A stretch of 64,000 nt of DNA, taken from NCBI GenBank assembly GCA_020310875.1, contig CM035407.1, positions 202,855,789 through 202,919,788 of the forward strand, written 5' to 3'. This document shows positions 11,035 to 22,579 of the stretch, piece by piece. This stretch comes from Ceratopteris richardii (lineage: Eukaryota; Streptophyta; Polypodiopsida; Polypodiales; Pteridaceae). The notes below the pieces were generated by a model. That model made no database searches. It was given only the letters and a program-made list of their open reading frames with translations, and was not told where the DNA came from. Each line of letters opens with the position of its first letter. Position 1 is the first letter of the stretch. Both the position numbers and the translations under genes were made by a program.

Positions 11035-11434
11035 TGTTGGAGTTAGACGTTTGCGGAAGCACGCAAAAAGCACTAGGGAGAAGTTTGAAGCTTTCCGCAA
11101 AGCTTTGGGCTTACTTCCTTTTGTGGAGTGATTTCCACATAGCTTGGAAGTTTCTTATACATGAGTGCCAGCTCCTTGTTCACCGCATCACTCCCAGGGG
11201 GATTTGTTGGTATATTTAGGTAGTGATGTGTGTGAACACACTAGGACCGCTGGAGCACTTTTTTCCCTCTTTAGGAGGTTTTTTTCCCCCGGCTTGTATG
11301 TATGCCTATTGCCCTAATGGGCTACTTATCTTTGTACATTCTCTAGTAATACATTCAGTATTGTGTGTTGTGCTCCAAACTTCTTCTTCTTCGTTGTACT
11401 ATTCATGTGCTTTGGCAGACGTCTAACTCCAACA
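11035..11434 (+). mobile_element. 400-bp chimeric copia unit with inverted LTR ends and TTGAG target duplication
   Basis: TTGAG at 11030-11034 and 11435-11439 flanks a unit whose two ends are inverted copies of one sequence: TGTTGGAGTTAGACGT at the left, ACGTCTAACTCCAACA at the right. Inside, 11205-11434 is a complete 230-bp LTR of the family at 58686-58916, in plus orientation, preceded by a purine-rich CCCAGGGGGAT. Positions 11075-11200 match the extreme 3' end of copia pol (GGGAGAAGTTTGAAGC). The left 30 bases are the LTR U5 end in reverse. The 5-base duplication shows the whole unit was inserted at once. Confidence 0.65.
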
Positions 11435-11439
11435 TTGAG

Positions 11440-12180
11440 CTAAGTTCTTTTTAGAAGGCATTCAACAAGACAAGAAATAGATAATGGAAGTCATAATATA
11501 GTGATTCAATACAAATACCTTATGAACAATATTATGCTGAAATGAAATCCATTTAAATTAATATCTTAGTTTTGAATTTGTCAATATCCCAAATCCATCT
11601 TTGCTTACAGTTATGATGAGGAAATAGTGTACTTTGGCATCATTACCATACTTAGTGTTCATCTTACATTTTATATGTTATCTTTGTGACTTCGTACAGA
11701 AAAAAACAAACGAACAAATAAAATTCTACAAAAAATAGTTTTTCGAGGCCTCCTTTTAGACGCTGGGAAAAGGTAGCCTTAGAAGGGCGCTGTCGGAATC
11801 TATCTTCTTCTAAAGGACCTGTGCTGGTTTGGAAATAGTTAAGTTCTTAATTTTCTTTTTGTGAAAAAAAAAAAACATATAACTACTAACAGTTTGTGGT
11901 TGTTATAGTTTGTAGCATTTGTGGGTGTGACACGTCTACTTATTTAGAGGAGTTTGGGGGGTGCTTCAACTTCCTACTTCTACATGACTATTGAAGTTTG
12001 GTTGAGGCATGTGTGAGAGATAGAGAGAGAGAGAGGCTACTGTGTGTGTGTGAGAGAGAGAAAGGCCACTAGCGAGAATAATGGATCGCGCACCATCTCA
12101 TCCATGATATGAGTGAGTGTGCATTCTCCCACTACGCAAAGATGTGAAGGATGGTGAGGGACCCCTTTAGCCACATTTTT
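11440..12180. other. spacer without recognised features
   Basis: No gene is seen. It includes a GA/GT-rich stretch at 12018-12062 (runs of GAGAGA and TGTGTG). A block near 11750-11830 is richer in GC than its surroundings and could be an unrecognised repeat. Confidence 0.4.
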
Positions 12181-12238
12181 TTTTTTTTTTTAAATGGAGG
12201 TTCGGCCGAGGCCTACTCCCCCGGACTTTAACTTTGTT
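12181..12238 (-). mobile_element. 5'-truncated SINE/LINE tail, 58 bp, with target duplication
   Basis: Minus-strand reading ends with the family tail GTAGGCCTCGGCCGAACCTC followed by an A-run. It is flanked by TAGCCACATTTTT (12168-12180) and TAGTCACATTTTT (12239-12251), a 13-base duplication with one mismatch. It is therefore a target-primed insertion that copied only the last 58 bases of the source RNA. Confidence 0.7.
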
Positions 12239-12251
12239 TAGTCACATTTTT

Positions 12252-13075
12252 CAACGCGTGTCTTCCCTCGCAGTTAAGATTCTTTTGGACGTACCAATTT
12301 ATTTTTCTCTTTCCTGTTTTTTTCTTTTTTTCAATTTTTTTAAGCTTCAAACATTTACGCATCAAGCCAAAGAATGTTGAAGAGAATTATATTAAAGTCG
12401 GTTAAAGAGAAACAGCTAGACATCGGGATTCCCATACAAGGTGTCCGATTCCAATCGCTAAAGTCTGCAAACCCCCCAAACAAAAAAAAAAAAAACCTTA
12501 GAAGTAACGACCTACGCCTATTTGTTATTGAGCAATATTTTTGTCTTCTTCTAGAAGTTTCTATTATTATGGGACTTGAATTTGAAGTGTAGGACACAAG
12601 CTTGTGCACAATAGCATTGAGAAATCTCATTGTTTTGCATTTGATCTTCTACATAATAAAGAAGATTAGCACAATATAAGGGCAAAAGCTACAACAAATC
12701 ATGATAAAAATTGGTCTTCCTACTACATAGACAATGTTAGACTCCGTTGGTACATGAAACAATTTTGTAAGTGCATACAAGTTGATCGTCCTTGTCTCCA
12801 CCGTCCTTTGATGTGATGCCCTACCTTTTCTTCGTGTCTTGTCTTCTATCCATTAATACATTAGGCTTCTTTTGGTCCACAAGTCAGCTATTCTTAGGTT
12901 CACCCTTTTCGTTTAATAAAGTATTTGAAGAGAAGTGGAACTAAGAAGGGAAAACTTACACGTGTTAGAGAGAGATGTTAAGACTTAGAATGCATGCACT
13001 CTAACAACTTCCCTTATTTGTAGCTCTAACACTTTCCCTTAGAGTGGATTCACACAATGCGGCAAGAGGAGAGAG
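12252..13075. other. spacer without recognised features
   Basis: AT-rich sequence with homopolymer runs (for example A-run at 12483-12495). No coding or repeat family is recognised. Confidence 0.4.
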
Positions 13076-14030
13076 TTTTTTTTTATAAAGGAAGTTTGGG
13101 CTTGGCCTATTCTCCTGGACTTTAATTAAAATAAAGACGAAAAGTTACAAGTGAATGGGACTAGTGCCCATGGGACCCCCCAAATCCCACAATGCAGGGG
13201 ACAAGTTCAGTAAACTAGAGGACACTACAAATGAGGCGGACAAATCTATCATCTCCCTCATGTTGGACCCATTTGGGTTTCAACTTGTTATTTTCGAGGA
13301 GATAAATACAGTGATGTCTAAACGATAGAGATCTCTTATCTCGGGAGATTCTTTTACCTATAAGAAATATGGATTTCGCAATCGACCATTCCTTTGGGGT
13401 TTGGCCAAAATTGACAGCACATCGCTCCCTCCAAAGAGTCTCACCCCTTATGGCATTCGACAGCCTTGATGAGCATCCAACCGCCTCACCCAATAGCACA
13501 TGTTGCCAATTGATTTGGTCCGTGAGCCTCAATACTCGTGTCACGTGATGCCAGATAACATGGGACTTGGGGCAATTGAAGAACAGGTGAACTAAATCTT
13601 TGATGCATCGATGGCAGCACTTGCACCATGGAGGCACACCACAAATTTTGTTAGCCCTTGCATTGGACGAGATACCCTTATGCAAGATATGCCACATGAG
13701 AACGGACTTTTTTATCTCAATTAGGGGGTGCCAAATAGACATGAACTTTAGTTCCCATCGAAGTTTGGTCCACTAAAGGCACCACACCTTGTTGAGGGTG
13801 TGATGACCATCTAAGTTCTCTTTGAAGTTGGGGATTCTCGATAGTTTCTTACCATTGCTCCATTTGAGGCCCTCTAGGCAAGGAAGATCCTGTCCGCAGA
13901 GAAGGCAGGTAGTTGAGCAGTCCCACGCTAAACACCTGCCTTGAAAAAGAGTCCATTCCTTGAGGGTAACTCTATGTCTCGGGTTTAGGTCTTCAAACCT
14001 GATCCACTAGCCGGTCTTTTTAGTCTAGCA
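13076..14030 (-). pseudogene. 5'-truncated LINE: end of ORF2 plus 3' tail, minus strand
   Basis: The best open part (13742-13215) has the C-terminal zinc module typical of plant LINE ORF2 (zf-RVT): ICGVPPWCKCC, then DLVHLFFNCPKSHVIW. The Leu-Phe-Phe-Cys-Pro block is diagnostic. Upstream on the same strand to about 14030 the sequence still reads as LINE in broken frames. After the stop comes a 3' tail (13205-13085) with GGGATTTGGGGGGTCCCATG and AATAGGCCAAGCCCAAAC, ending in an A-run (T-run 13076-13084). Reverse transcriptase and endonuclease are missing, as expected from 5' truncation. Confidence 0.8.
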
Positions 14031-14599
14031 TTTCGTGTGTAAGTTATTCATTGATAAATGAGAAGAGAGAAATGTTCCACACCTACACAATTGAGTGGCG
14101 ACTTCCGCCCTTGGAACAGAATTGAGCCAGTTGGAACTTATGAAATCAATGGCAAGGATAACAACACTTTGACATCGAACAATTTTTAATTTCACTTCAC
14201 TGTTGTCATGTTCCGCATTGTGTGAATTGAAAGGACAGAGGAAATACTCTCTCAATAAACATCAGAGGTGTGTACCACCGACACAATTCGAAATGATCCT
14301 CATTTGTAGCTCCGTTTTACCATATCGATGCCATTTTTTTTCAGACTATAATAAATTATACTTTGAATTCAATTTATTTTGGAAGTAGGTGAGAAACATG
14401 TGGATGAGTGAGTCTCTAATTGAGATCTGAAGTTGTAACCCATACACGAGAACAAGGACACACACTTACTCTCACCATGATCAGTTATGGGAGAAGCTAT
14501 CTTACACAATAGTATCCATGTGTTCTAATCAAAGAAAAGAGGAATCAGATAGCTTCCTACCTACGCCCTCTTCAATTTCTTGGATTTAGAAGCTACCTT

Positions 14600-14853
14600 T
14601 CTTTTTTTAAAATGGAGGTTTGACAACCGCCTACTCTCCCGAGCTTTAACTTCGAAAGAACAATTGTACAGGTGAATGGGCATAGTACCTACGAGGCACT
14701 TCATATCCCACAAAGCAAGGGTTAGACAAGGTTACAATTGGTTATAACTAATTGAAACTGGCCAAAACGATTACATGTTCAACCTAGAAGTCAAACACAA
14801 GACCTCCGCCTCAAGAGGCCAATGCCAAACCAACCCACCTATGAGACGTGGAT
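14600..14853 (-). mobile_element. tRNA-headed SINE with LINE-like tail, copy 1
   Basis: On the minus strand the head is tRNA-like (GGTGGGTTGGTTTGGC as A-box region, weakened B-box GTGTTTGACTTC near 14790). A middle part follows, then the LINE-type tail ending GTCAAACCTCCATTTT and an A-run. It is flanked by an exact 16-base target duplication, ATTTAGAAGCTACCTT, at 14584-14599 and 14854-14869. Length is 254 bases. Confidence 0.85.
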
Positions 14854-15739
14854 ATTTAGAAGCTACCTTGCACAATGCATTATCGGCATCCATATGCTCC
14901 AATAAAAAAGGGAGACTATCTGCCTTGCCTTCCTATACCCTCTTCATCATGTCAGCTAGTAAGTTCCTTTCCATCATGAGTACCTCCCATTAGCTTCTCT
15001 TAAAGTTAGGTCCAGTTTACAAAGTTAAGACTACCTACTTGACGTGTATGAGTGTCTTTTGGGTACAAGTACAATGGTATCATATAAGTCTCTTTTGGGT
15101 ACAATGGTATCATATAAGTGACATGGTGTATGCAAAAAGCAATTTTGGGCCCAATTTGTAGAGACTAGTCTTTTTAAAAAAATAAGAGGCTACATAGTAT
15201 GTCACAAAAAATATAGAAGACACAACTTAATGAGAAGTCTTGGATTAGAGTCGAACATACACATATTGAACTTGTGAATGCAGACGTTATGAATCTTCTT
15301 AATCTTCATCGCATGTGTGTGGATATACACCTCAAGCCCTTCCATATACACGTGTATGTGTGTGCACGCGTGTGCCTCATTTGCACGTTGAGGTCTTTTA
15401 CAAAGTTCATTTTTGTCCCCTTTTTGTTCTTAACGCCTTCTTTGCTCGTTTCCACTTCATAATTCCACCACTTGAACAACACTTCCCTTCTCAATTATGA
15501 AGTGCATATTCCTTACCATCTATGAAGTGTTGCCAATTATGGAGTGGAATGCGTGGGGTGTACGCGTTCCACTACATAAATCGTAACAACCTCAAAGACC
15601 ATAAGTAGTCCACTTGCAGGACAGTGAGACTTAACATAAAATCTTATGCTTTATAAGGGCCAAGAAAATAGAATGTGTCCTTTACCTCTTTCATCTTGGT
15701 AATTTACACAAAAAATCTCAATTTTTTTATACACCATAG

Positions 15740-16119
15740 TGTAGACAATACACACGTGGAAAGAAAATGAAAAGAAGAATGTACTCACAAAATGAAAGAG
15801 TGTGAGGTTCAAAAGTGAGTAGACCATGAAATGGAAAAACTCACATCGATTAGAGTGAGCTTGCCAAAGGCATGGAGTAGGCTCCTCAAGCTTCTAACCA
15901 AGTACAAAATGGAGTAGAAGCCCACCTTATATAGATTTGGAGGGGGCTTTTCAAAGTACATCATATGTGGGATAATTCCCCTTTAAAGAGAATGAATACA
16001 CTAGTACAAGAAAATGGCAAGGTGCCCAAATACAATGAGATACAATATAAAAGGGAAATGAAATGGAAAGGGAGTGTCTCCTAGATACAAAATGGAGATG
16101 CACTCTCATATTCTCAACA
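15740..16119 (-). repeat. copia LTR, minus strand, copy 1
   Basis: Reads on the minus strand from TGTTGAGAATATGAG to GTCTACA, 380 bases, related to 53872-54284 and 19292-19669 (shared CATCTCCATTTTGTATC, CTTATATA box region and the end ACACACGTG/CGTGTGTGT). To its right on the plus strand lies the pol 3' end (ATGGAGCTGCAGAG), so it is a 3' LTR. The outside flank to the left shows no matching partner LTR. Confidence 0.75.
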
Positions 16120-16252
16120 CACTCTCTGCAGCTCCATTTTGTAGAATATGGAGGCTACTAAGGTATGAGAGAAATGTCCACCATGAGTGTAGCAACAACA
16201 ATGTGAGTACCAAAAATAAAGTCTCCATGTGGAAATCCATAAACTCCAAGTG

Positions 16253-16765
16253 TGTCACATAATCCTAGTAAGAGGTGGTTGAATCAAAGAGAGAGGATTA
16301 GGAAGTAATCCTCAACCATGGATTTTGCGGCAAGTGGTTAACCCATCACACTCCTAATTGGGAGGTTGTGAGTTTGATGGAGGTAAGGCACCTCATTTGG
16401 TAGGCACTTGGAAAACGCGCTTGTCCTTGGTGAGTGTGAAACTAGCCTTAGATGAAGGTGCATGGGCATTTAGGCACCCATAGAGGGTGGGATAGGTCCA
16501 AATTTGGTCCAAGCGATAGAGTTTGAGGTTGGTGGAATTGTTCGTGCATGGAAAGTGAGTCCAAGAGAGTTAGAAGGGTCCACAACTGAGCATTGAGGAC
16601 AATGCTCAATCTAAGGGGGAAGGAATGTAACATAATCCTAGTGGGAGATGGTTGAACCATGCCTTAAGAGAGAGGATTAGGAAGTAATCCTCCACCATGG
16701 ATTTTGCAGAAAGTGGTTAGCCCATCACACTCCTAATCAGGAGGCTGTGAGTTCAATTCCCAACA
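16253..16765 (+). mobile_element. TRIM (miniature LTR retrotransposon), 513 bp
   Basis: It has terminal direct repeats of about 140 bases (16253 to about 16390; 16626-16765), starting TGTCACATAATCC / TGTAACATAATCC and ending CCCAACA in the right copy. A polypurine tract, AAGGGGGAAGGAA (16613-16625), sits immediately before the right repeat. AAGTG flanks it on both sides (16248-16252, 16766-16770). The duplicated tracts at 19798-19802 and 20617-20621 keep a single uninterrupted AAGTG, that is, the empty site. There is no coding capacity. The right end of the left repeat is degenerate and no clear primer site is seen. A tRNA-like GAGTTCAATTCCC in the right repeat is noted but not needed to explain it. 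Confidence 0.8.
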
Positions 16766-16770
16766 AAGTG

Positions 16771-17770
16771 GGATCAACCATGTGCGATTGCCAAGTACTC
16801 CATAAGATGTCCACCACATCAATCCAGCAGATGCTCCATAGGTTCACCACCAATAGGGTACAAGAATAGAACAAGATCTCATTGGACTAGATCAGCTCCA
16901 TCCGAGATAGATAGGATGACTCCATGTGGTATGTGGGAGCCTCCAAAGCTTTCACATTATCCACCATGAGATCTTTAGCGCCAAGAAGTAGGTCCTACAA
17001 GAATGATATGTGAAACATGAAGCATGAAATTATAATCACACGGTAGCACATATGTATGTTGTAATACTCCATGGAATGTACAAAGTCCTCATATGTGTTC
17101 ATTGGACAATGAAAGCCCCCTCTAAACTAACAACATGGCTCAGAAAAAGATCCAATTGAGTGATATATCTAGGTAGATCCAAGAGTATCATGTGGAGAAC
17201 AAAAAGATGTTGGACTCCATCAATGGGACACTGTATGCTCAAAATGTCATTGTAAATGAGGTAATGGGACTCTCAAGAAGATGAATGGAAAATGATGAGC
17301 CACTGATCTTGGAGTAAAGCTCAACTAAAGCTGAGGGGAAATGAAAACCGTCGATAGTATGATGGGAGATGTAGCCATTTGAGGTGTAAACTGAGACTGT
17401 ATCTCTGATTCCTCATGCTCCAAAACTATACCATGATGTGGAAAGTCATGTACAAAGAGACCATGCTCAACATAGTGTGATTGTCCAATAGCAGAATGAT
17501 CCCCCTCTGAAGAGGAAATGGGAGAATCTGAATCCTGACAAGAATCTAAAAAGAATGAACACTTATAGTATTCATCAAAAGCGTAACCTCTGGTAACTAT
17601 AACTGAGCGATTATGAGGGTCATAGAGTTTGTATGCCTTTTGATGGTCACTATATCAAATGAAAATGTATTGTTGCCTTGCACATATGCATGACTATGAA
17701 AGACTCTGAAATAGCTCATATCGGGTTTCCTCTGAAAGTACGCCTCTAATGGGGTTTGGTTACTCAAAAC
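16771..17770 (-). pseudogene. copia remnant: integrase end and linker, minus strand
   Basis: On the minus strand, about 17770-17395, the sequence reads as the end of a copia integrase (TPLEAYFQRKPDMSYFRVF), then KAYKLYDPHNRSVIVTRGYA and an acidic Ser/Asp-rich linker. Reverse transcriptase and RNase H are absent. The following non-coding stretch (17395-16771) leads to the 3' LTR at 15740-16119, interrupted by the TRIM. It is an internally deleted derivative of a copia family. Confidence 0.65.
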
Positions 17771-18217
17771 ATTTGAGGACCCTCTATTAAGAATATGTAA
17801 TCCTATATGTAAGCTTCATTGTTTTCATGTTCCACGCTAAGTGAATTGAAAGGGTGGAGGAAATACTCTCAATAAAGATCGGAGCTATGTGCCATTGGTA
17901 TAGTTTGAAATGACCCTTATTTGTATCTTTGTTTTACCATATCGATGTCATTGTTTGTTCAAACTATAATAAATTACACTTTGAAATCAATTTATTTTGG
18001 AAGTAGGTGAGAAACATGTGGATGAGTCAGTCTCTAGTTGAGATGTGAAGTTGTAACTTATACATGAGAACAAAGACACACACTTACTCTCACCATGAGG
18101 AGTTATGGGAGAAACTATCTTAGACAACTGTGTCCATGTGTTCTAATCAAAGAAAAGAGGAACCAGATAGCTTCTTACCTATGCCCTCTTCGATTTCTTG
18201 GATTTAGAAGATACCTT

Positions 18218-18471
18218 TTTTTTTTTCAAATGGAGGTTCGACAAGCACCTAATCCCCTGAGCTTTAACTTTGAAAGAACAATTGTACAGTTGAATCGGCA
18301 TAGTACCCATGAGACACCCCATATCCCACAAAACAAGGGTTAAACAAGGTTACAATTGGTTATAACTGATTTAAATTGGCCAAAGCCATTACATGTCTAG
18401 CTTGGGGATTGAACACGGGACCTCCGCCTCAAGTGGCTAGTGCTAAACCAACCCACCTATGAGACATGGAT
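18218..18471 (-). mobile_element. tRNA-headed SINE with LINE-like tail, copy 2
   Basis: Partner of the SINE at 14600 within the duplicated tract. The B-box is better kept here (GTGTTCAATCCCC on minus, about 18405-18417). Target duplication ATTTAGAAGATACCTT (18202-18217) against ATTTAGAAGGTACCTT (18472-18487), one mismatch. Confidence 0.85.
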
Positions 18472-19291
18472 ATTTAGAAGGTACCTTGCACACTAGATTA
18501 TGAGCATCCATATGTTCCAATAAAGAAAGGGAGACTATCTGCCTTCATATACCCTCTTCAACATATCAGCTAGTAAGTTCCTTTGTATCATGAGTACCTC
18601 CCATTAGCTCCTCTTAAAGGTAGGTTGAGTTTACAAAGTTAAGATTACCTACTTGCCGCTCTCTTTTGGGTACAAGTACATGATGTATGCAAAAAGCAAT
18701 TTCGGGCCCAATTTGTAGAGACTAGTCTTTTAAAGAAATAAGAGGCTACATACGATGTCACAAGAAATATAGAAGACACGACTTAATGAGAAGTCTTGGA
18801 TTAGAGTTGAGCATACACATATTGAACTTGTGAATGAAGACGTTATGAATCTTCTTGATCTTCATCGCATGTGTGTGGATAGATACCCCAAGCCCTTCCA
18901 TATACACGTGTATGTGTGTGCGCATGCGTGTGCCTCATTTGCACGTTGAAGTTTTCTACAAAGTATATTATCCCCCTTTTTTGCTTAACGTCTTCTCTCC
19001 TCGTTTCAACTTCATAATTCCACCACTTGAACAACACTTTCCGTACCAATTATGGAGTGCATATTCCTTACCATCGAAGTATTGCTAATTATCGAGTGGA
19101 ATGCACGGGGTGTACGCATTCCACTACATAAATCATAACAACCTCAAAGACCATAAGTATTCCACTTGGAGGGAGAGTGAGACTTATCATAAAATATTAT
19201 GCTTTACAAGGGCCAACAAAAGAGAATGTGTCCTTTACCTCTTTCATCTTGGTAATTTACATGGGAAATCTCAATTCGTTTATACATATAG

Positions 19292-19669
19292 TGTAGAGAG
19301 TACACACGTGGAAGCAAAATGAAAAGAAAAATGTACTCAAAAAATGAAAGAGTGTGAGACTCAAAGAGAGTAGACCATTAATGGGAAAACTCACATGGAT
19401 TAGAATGAGCTTTCCAAAATCATGGACTAGGGTCATCAAGCTTCTAACCAAGAACAAACTAGCATAGAGGTCCTCCTTAAATAGAGTTGGAAGGGGTTGT
19501 CTAAAGTACATCATATGTAGGATAATTCCCCTTGAAGGAGAATGAATACATTGGTACATGAGAATGGCAAGGTACCCAAATACAATGAGATACAATATAA
19601 ATGTGAAATGAAATGGAAATGGAATTTCTCTTAGATACAAAATGGAGATGCGCTCTCATATTCTCAACA
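19292..19669 (-). repeat. copia LTR, minus strand, copy 2
   Basis: 378 bases from TGTTGAGAATATGAG to CTCTCTACA on the minus strand. It is preceded on that strand by a polypurine tract, GCAGAGGGGG (19670-19679), and the pol end. Its right boundary CTCTACA agrees exactly with the end of the LTR at 54284, which fixes the family boundary. Confidence 0.8.
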
Positions 19670-19802
19670 CCCCCTCTGCAACTCCATTTTTTAGAATATG
19701 GAGGTTGCTAGGGTGTGAGAGAAATGTCCACCATGAGTGTAGCAACAACAATGTGAGTACCAAAAAGAAAGTATCCATGTGGAAATCCATAACCTCCAAG
19801 TG

Positions 19803-20496
19803 GGATCGACCATGTGTGATTGCCAAGTACTCCATAAGATGTCCACCACATGGATCAAGCAGATGCTCCATAGCTACACCACCAATGAGGTACAATAATG
19901 GAAAAAGATCTCATTGGACGAGATCACCTCCATGTGAGATAGATAGGATGACCCCATCTCGTATGTGGGAAACTCCAGAGTTTTGACAGTATCCACCATG
20001 AGATGTTTAGCACCAACAAGTAGGTCCTGCAATAATGAAATGTGAAACATGAAGCATGAAATTATAATCACATGGTAGTACATATATACGTTGTAGTACT
20101 CCATTGAATGTACAAAGTCCTCATATGTCTCGATAGGATGATGAAAGTCCCCTTTGAACTTAGAAGATGGCTCAGAAAAAGATCTAATTGAGTGATGTAT
20201 CCAAGTAGATTCAAGAGTATCTTGTGGAGAATGAAAAGATGTTGGACTCCATGAATGGAACATTGTATGCTCAGAATGCCACTATAAATGAGGTAATTTG
20301 ACTCTCAAAGAGATGAATGGACAATGATGAGCCACTAATCTTGAAATAAAACCCATCTAAACGTGAGGGGAAATGAAAATTATCAATAGTATGATGGGAG
20401 GTGTAGTCATTCGAGGCGTAAACTAAGACTGTATCTTTGAATCCTCATGCTCCAAAACTATGCCATGATGTGGAAAGTCATGTACAAAGAGAGCAT
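19803..20496 (-). repeat. copia 3' internal remnant, copy 2 (partner 16771-17480)
   Basis: Matches 16771-17480 and ends in the same acidic linker coding stretch (minus strand, FVHDFPHHGIVLEHE near 20490-20440). No intact frame. Confidence 0.65.
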
Positions 20497-21035
20497 GCTC
20501 CACAATTTTGTAGAGTATGGAGGCTGCTAGGGCATGAGAGCAATGTCCACCATGAGTGTAGAAACAACAATGTGAGTACCAAAAAGAAAGTCTCCATGTG
20601 GAAATCCATAATCTCCAAGTGGGATCAACCATGTGTGATTGCTAGGTACTCGATAAGATGTCCACCACATGGATCAAGCAGATGCTCCATAGGTACACCA
20701 CCAATGAGGTACAAGAAGAGAACAAGATATCATTGGACGAGATCACCTCCATGTGAGATAGATAGGATGACTCCATGTGGTATGTGGGAACCTCCAAAGC
20801 TTTGAAAATATCCACCATGAGATGTTTAGTGCCGAGAAGTAGGTCGTCCAAGAATGAAATGTGAAACATGAAGCATGCAATTATAATCACATGGTAGTAC
20901 TTATGTACATTTTAGTACTCCATGGAGTTTACAAAATTCTCATATGTGTCAGTAGGACAATGAAAGCACCCTCTAAATCGAGAAGATGGCTCAAAAAAAG
21001 ATCCAACTACGTGATGTATCGAGGTAGATCCAAGT
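20497..21035 (-). repeat. copia 3' internal remnant, third tandem copy
   Basis: Starts again abruptly with the pol tail (CACAATTTTGTAGAGTATGG) and repeats the 19680-20200 sequence, including an empty TRIM site at 20617-20621. It has no LTR, so it arose by local duplication rather than by its own insertion. Confidence 0.65.
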
Positions 21036-22579
21036 CAAATGATCTCATATGAGGCTTCTTAAGGGGAAGGAGATGGGGAATCAACCCATAGAGATGACCA
21101 TGAACTAGTAGTACATGGGTTTCAAGGGAGCCTAAGAACTTTCTTCTACCATTATGGATATTTCATTGAAATTTTCAAAGATGAAAATGTTTTTAAGGGG
21201 AAGGAATTGTCACATTATATATATGGTAGGAACCACTTCTTATTTGAGTTTCCACATGGCACTCTAGGGGTGTATTTACCATCTTGATGAGGTAGAAGAG
21301 AGAGAGTGTAGAATGATGAGTATGATCTTATGCATGTGAATGGCTTGTGACTATGCTAGGAGGAGATTTGTATGAGATTCTCTCTGTGTGTCTTCTACGT
21401 ATTAGATATGGAGATTTGTACATGCATCTTTATGTGTTGTTTCCTCATATTCTTCCCCTTAAGAAGCCTCACATGAAATCATCTCAAATGTGGGAAATTG
21501 TTGGGTGGTGCCTACTATCTCCCATGTACTCCTAACTTCCAAACTATCACTGCAATAACCTCTAACATCACTAAAGTTACATAAGTCCATGTGATGTTTT
21601 CTTTGTGGAGTAATAAGATGAAAGATAAGTGATGAGTGTCAAGTTAGCTAAACTTGACCATACTATAATAGAGATAATAAATCATAAAATCATCTAAAAT
21701 ATAGAACAAAATCCTATATAAAAGTGACTCCAAGACGTTCCATTTATAAGATAATGGACTTGTCCTCATGCCACTCTAGGTCTTCCTAACCTTGAGTGTA
21801 CTCACAAGCAGTAGCTTTTACCTAAACTACCTTGTGACCTATGCAAATCCATCCTCCTAGCTCACATGATGGAATTCCTTACCTGTGGAATGAAATCTCT
21901 ACATTCCACTAGCCAAGAAGTCCTTGGTTTTTCATCCATAATTTTGGACTAAGTTGTATTGGAAGAGAACCCATGGCACTAGTGCAAACTATAATCATTT
22001 TTCTTCCATTTACTTGGCCATATGAATGCAAAAGCATTCCTTCTTGAGATTCAAATTATCCATTAGTAACCATCCTCCTTATTGATGTTCTATCATCATC
22101 CTCATAACAAAGCACCAACTAAGAGTTTGTTAACTCAAGAGGTCAGAGTTATCACTACTAAAGAGAAAAGTCATCAATGTATCCAAATCTCTACAATGCT
22201 ATCAACTAGAACACCTTCTCTAGTCAAAGACTATTGGTGGAACTAATAACCTCTCTCCTAGAGCCATCACGTGAGACTTGTTAGACATGGTCAATGATCC
22301 ACCCTCATGGAAGACTTGGCATCATGCAAAGAAGGTAGTTAACCTTTGGGTGGACATTGAGGGTGCTATCAGATATGCTCAATGCCTCACCATTATGTAG
22401 AACCACCATTTTTCCATGAAAATCTATTTTGAAAGGCCCTTGTTATGAGGAGAATCCATGTGAAGGTGTTCGGCATTGGTAGGTCCCTGACTTTGAGCTT
22501 GGTTGCAATCTAGATTAAACCATAGATGGATAGTTAGGAAGGTTACTTCTAAGCCATTGGATTTGGGGGATTGATCCTA
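21036..22579. other. spacer with a long-spaced inverted repeat
   Basis: Arms of about 32 bases at 21039-21072 and 21450-21482 (GAGGCTTCTTAAGGGGAAG and its complement) enclose about 380 bases. Inside is AAGGGGAAGGAA followed by TTGTCACATTATATATATGG (21195-21225), which looks like a polypurine tract and LTR start. The stretch may be an LTR remnant. Nothing is recognised in 21500-22579. Confidence 0.35.

Larger units (their letters stand above)
14203..16252. repeat. duplicated tract, copy 1 (partner 17828-19802)
   Basis: A stretch of about 2 kb recurs about 3.55-3.62 kb downstream with the same internal order: a non-coding lead-in, a SINE, a CA-rich spot near 15350, and a minus-strand copia LTR. 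Both copies contain the SINE at the same place, so the SINE came first and the tract was duplicated later. The sequence continues beyond the TRIM insertion at 16253-16765 into 16771-17480, which matches 19803-20490. Confidence 0.75.
17828..19802. repeat. duplicated tract, copy 2 (partner 14203-16252)
   Basis: Same order of parts as copy 1, starting TGTTCCACGCTAAGTG and ending at the empty TRIM site AAGTG (19798-19802). Divergence is moderate, with substitutions and short indels throughout, so the duplication is not recent. Confidence 0.75.

Noticed and set aside
16626-16765. tRNA-like SINE reading of the repeat with GAGTTCAATTCCC
   Set aside because: The TG...CA ends, polypurine tract, paired terminal repeats, 5-base duplication and empty sites fit a TRIM LTR far better.
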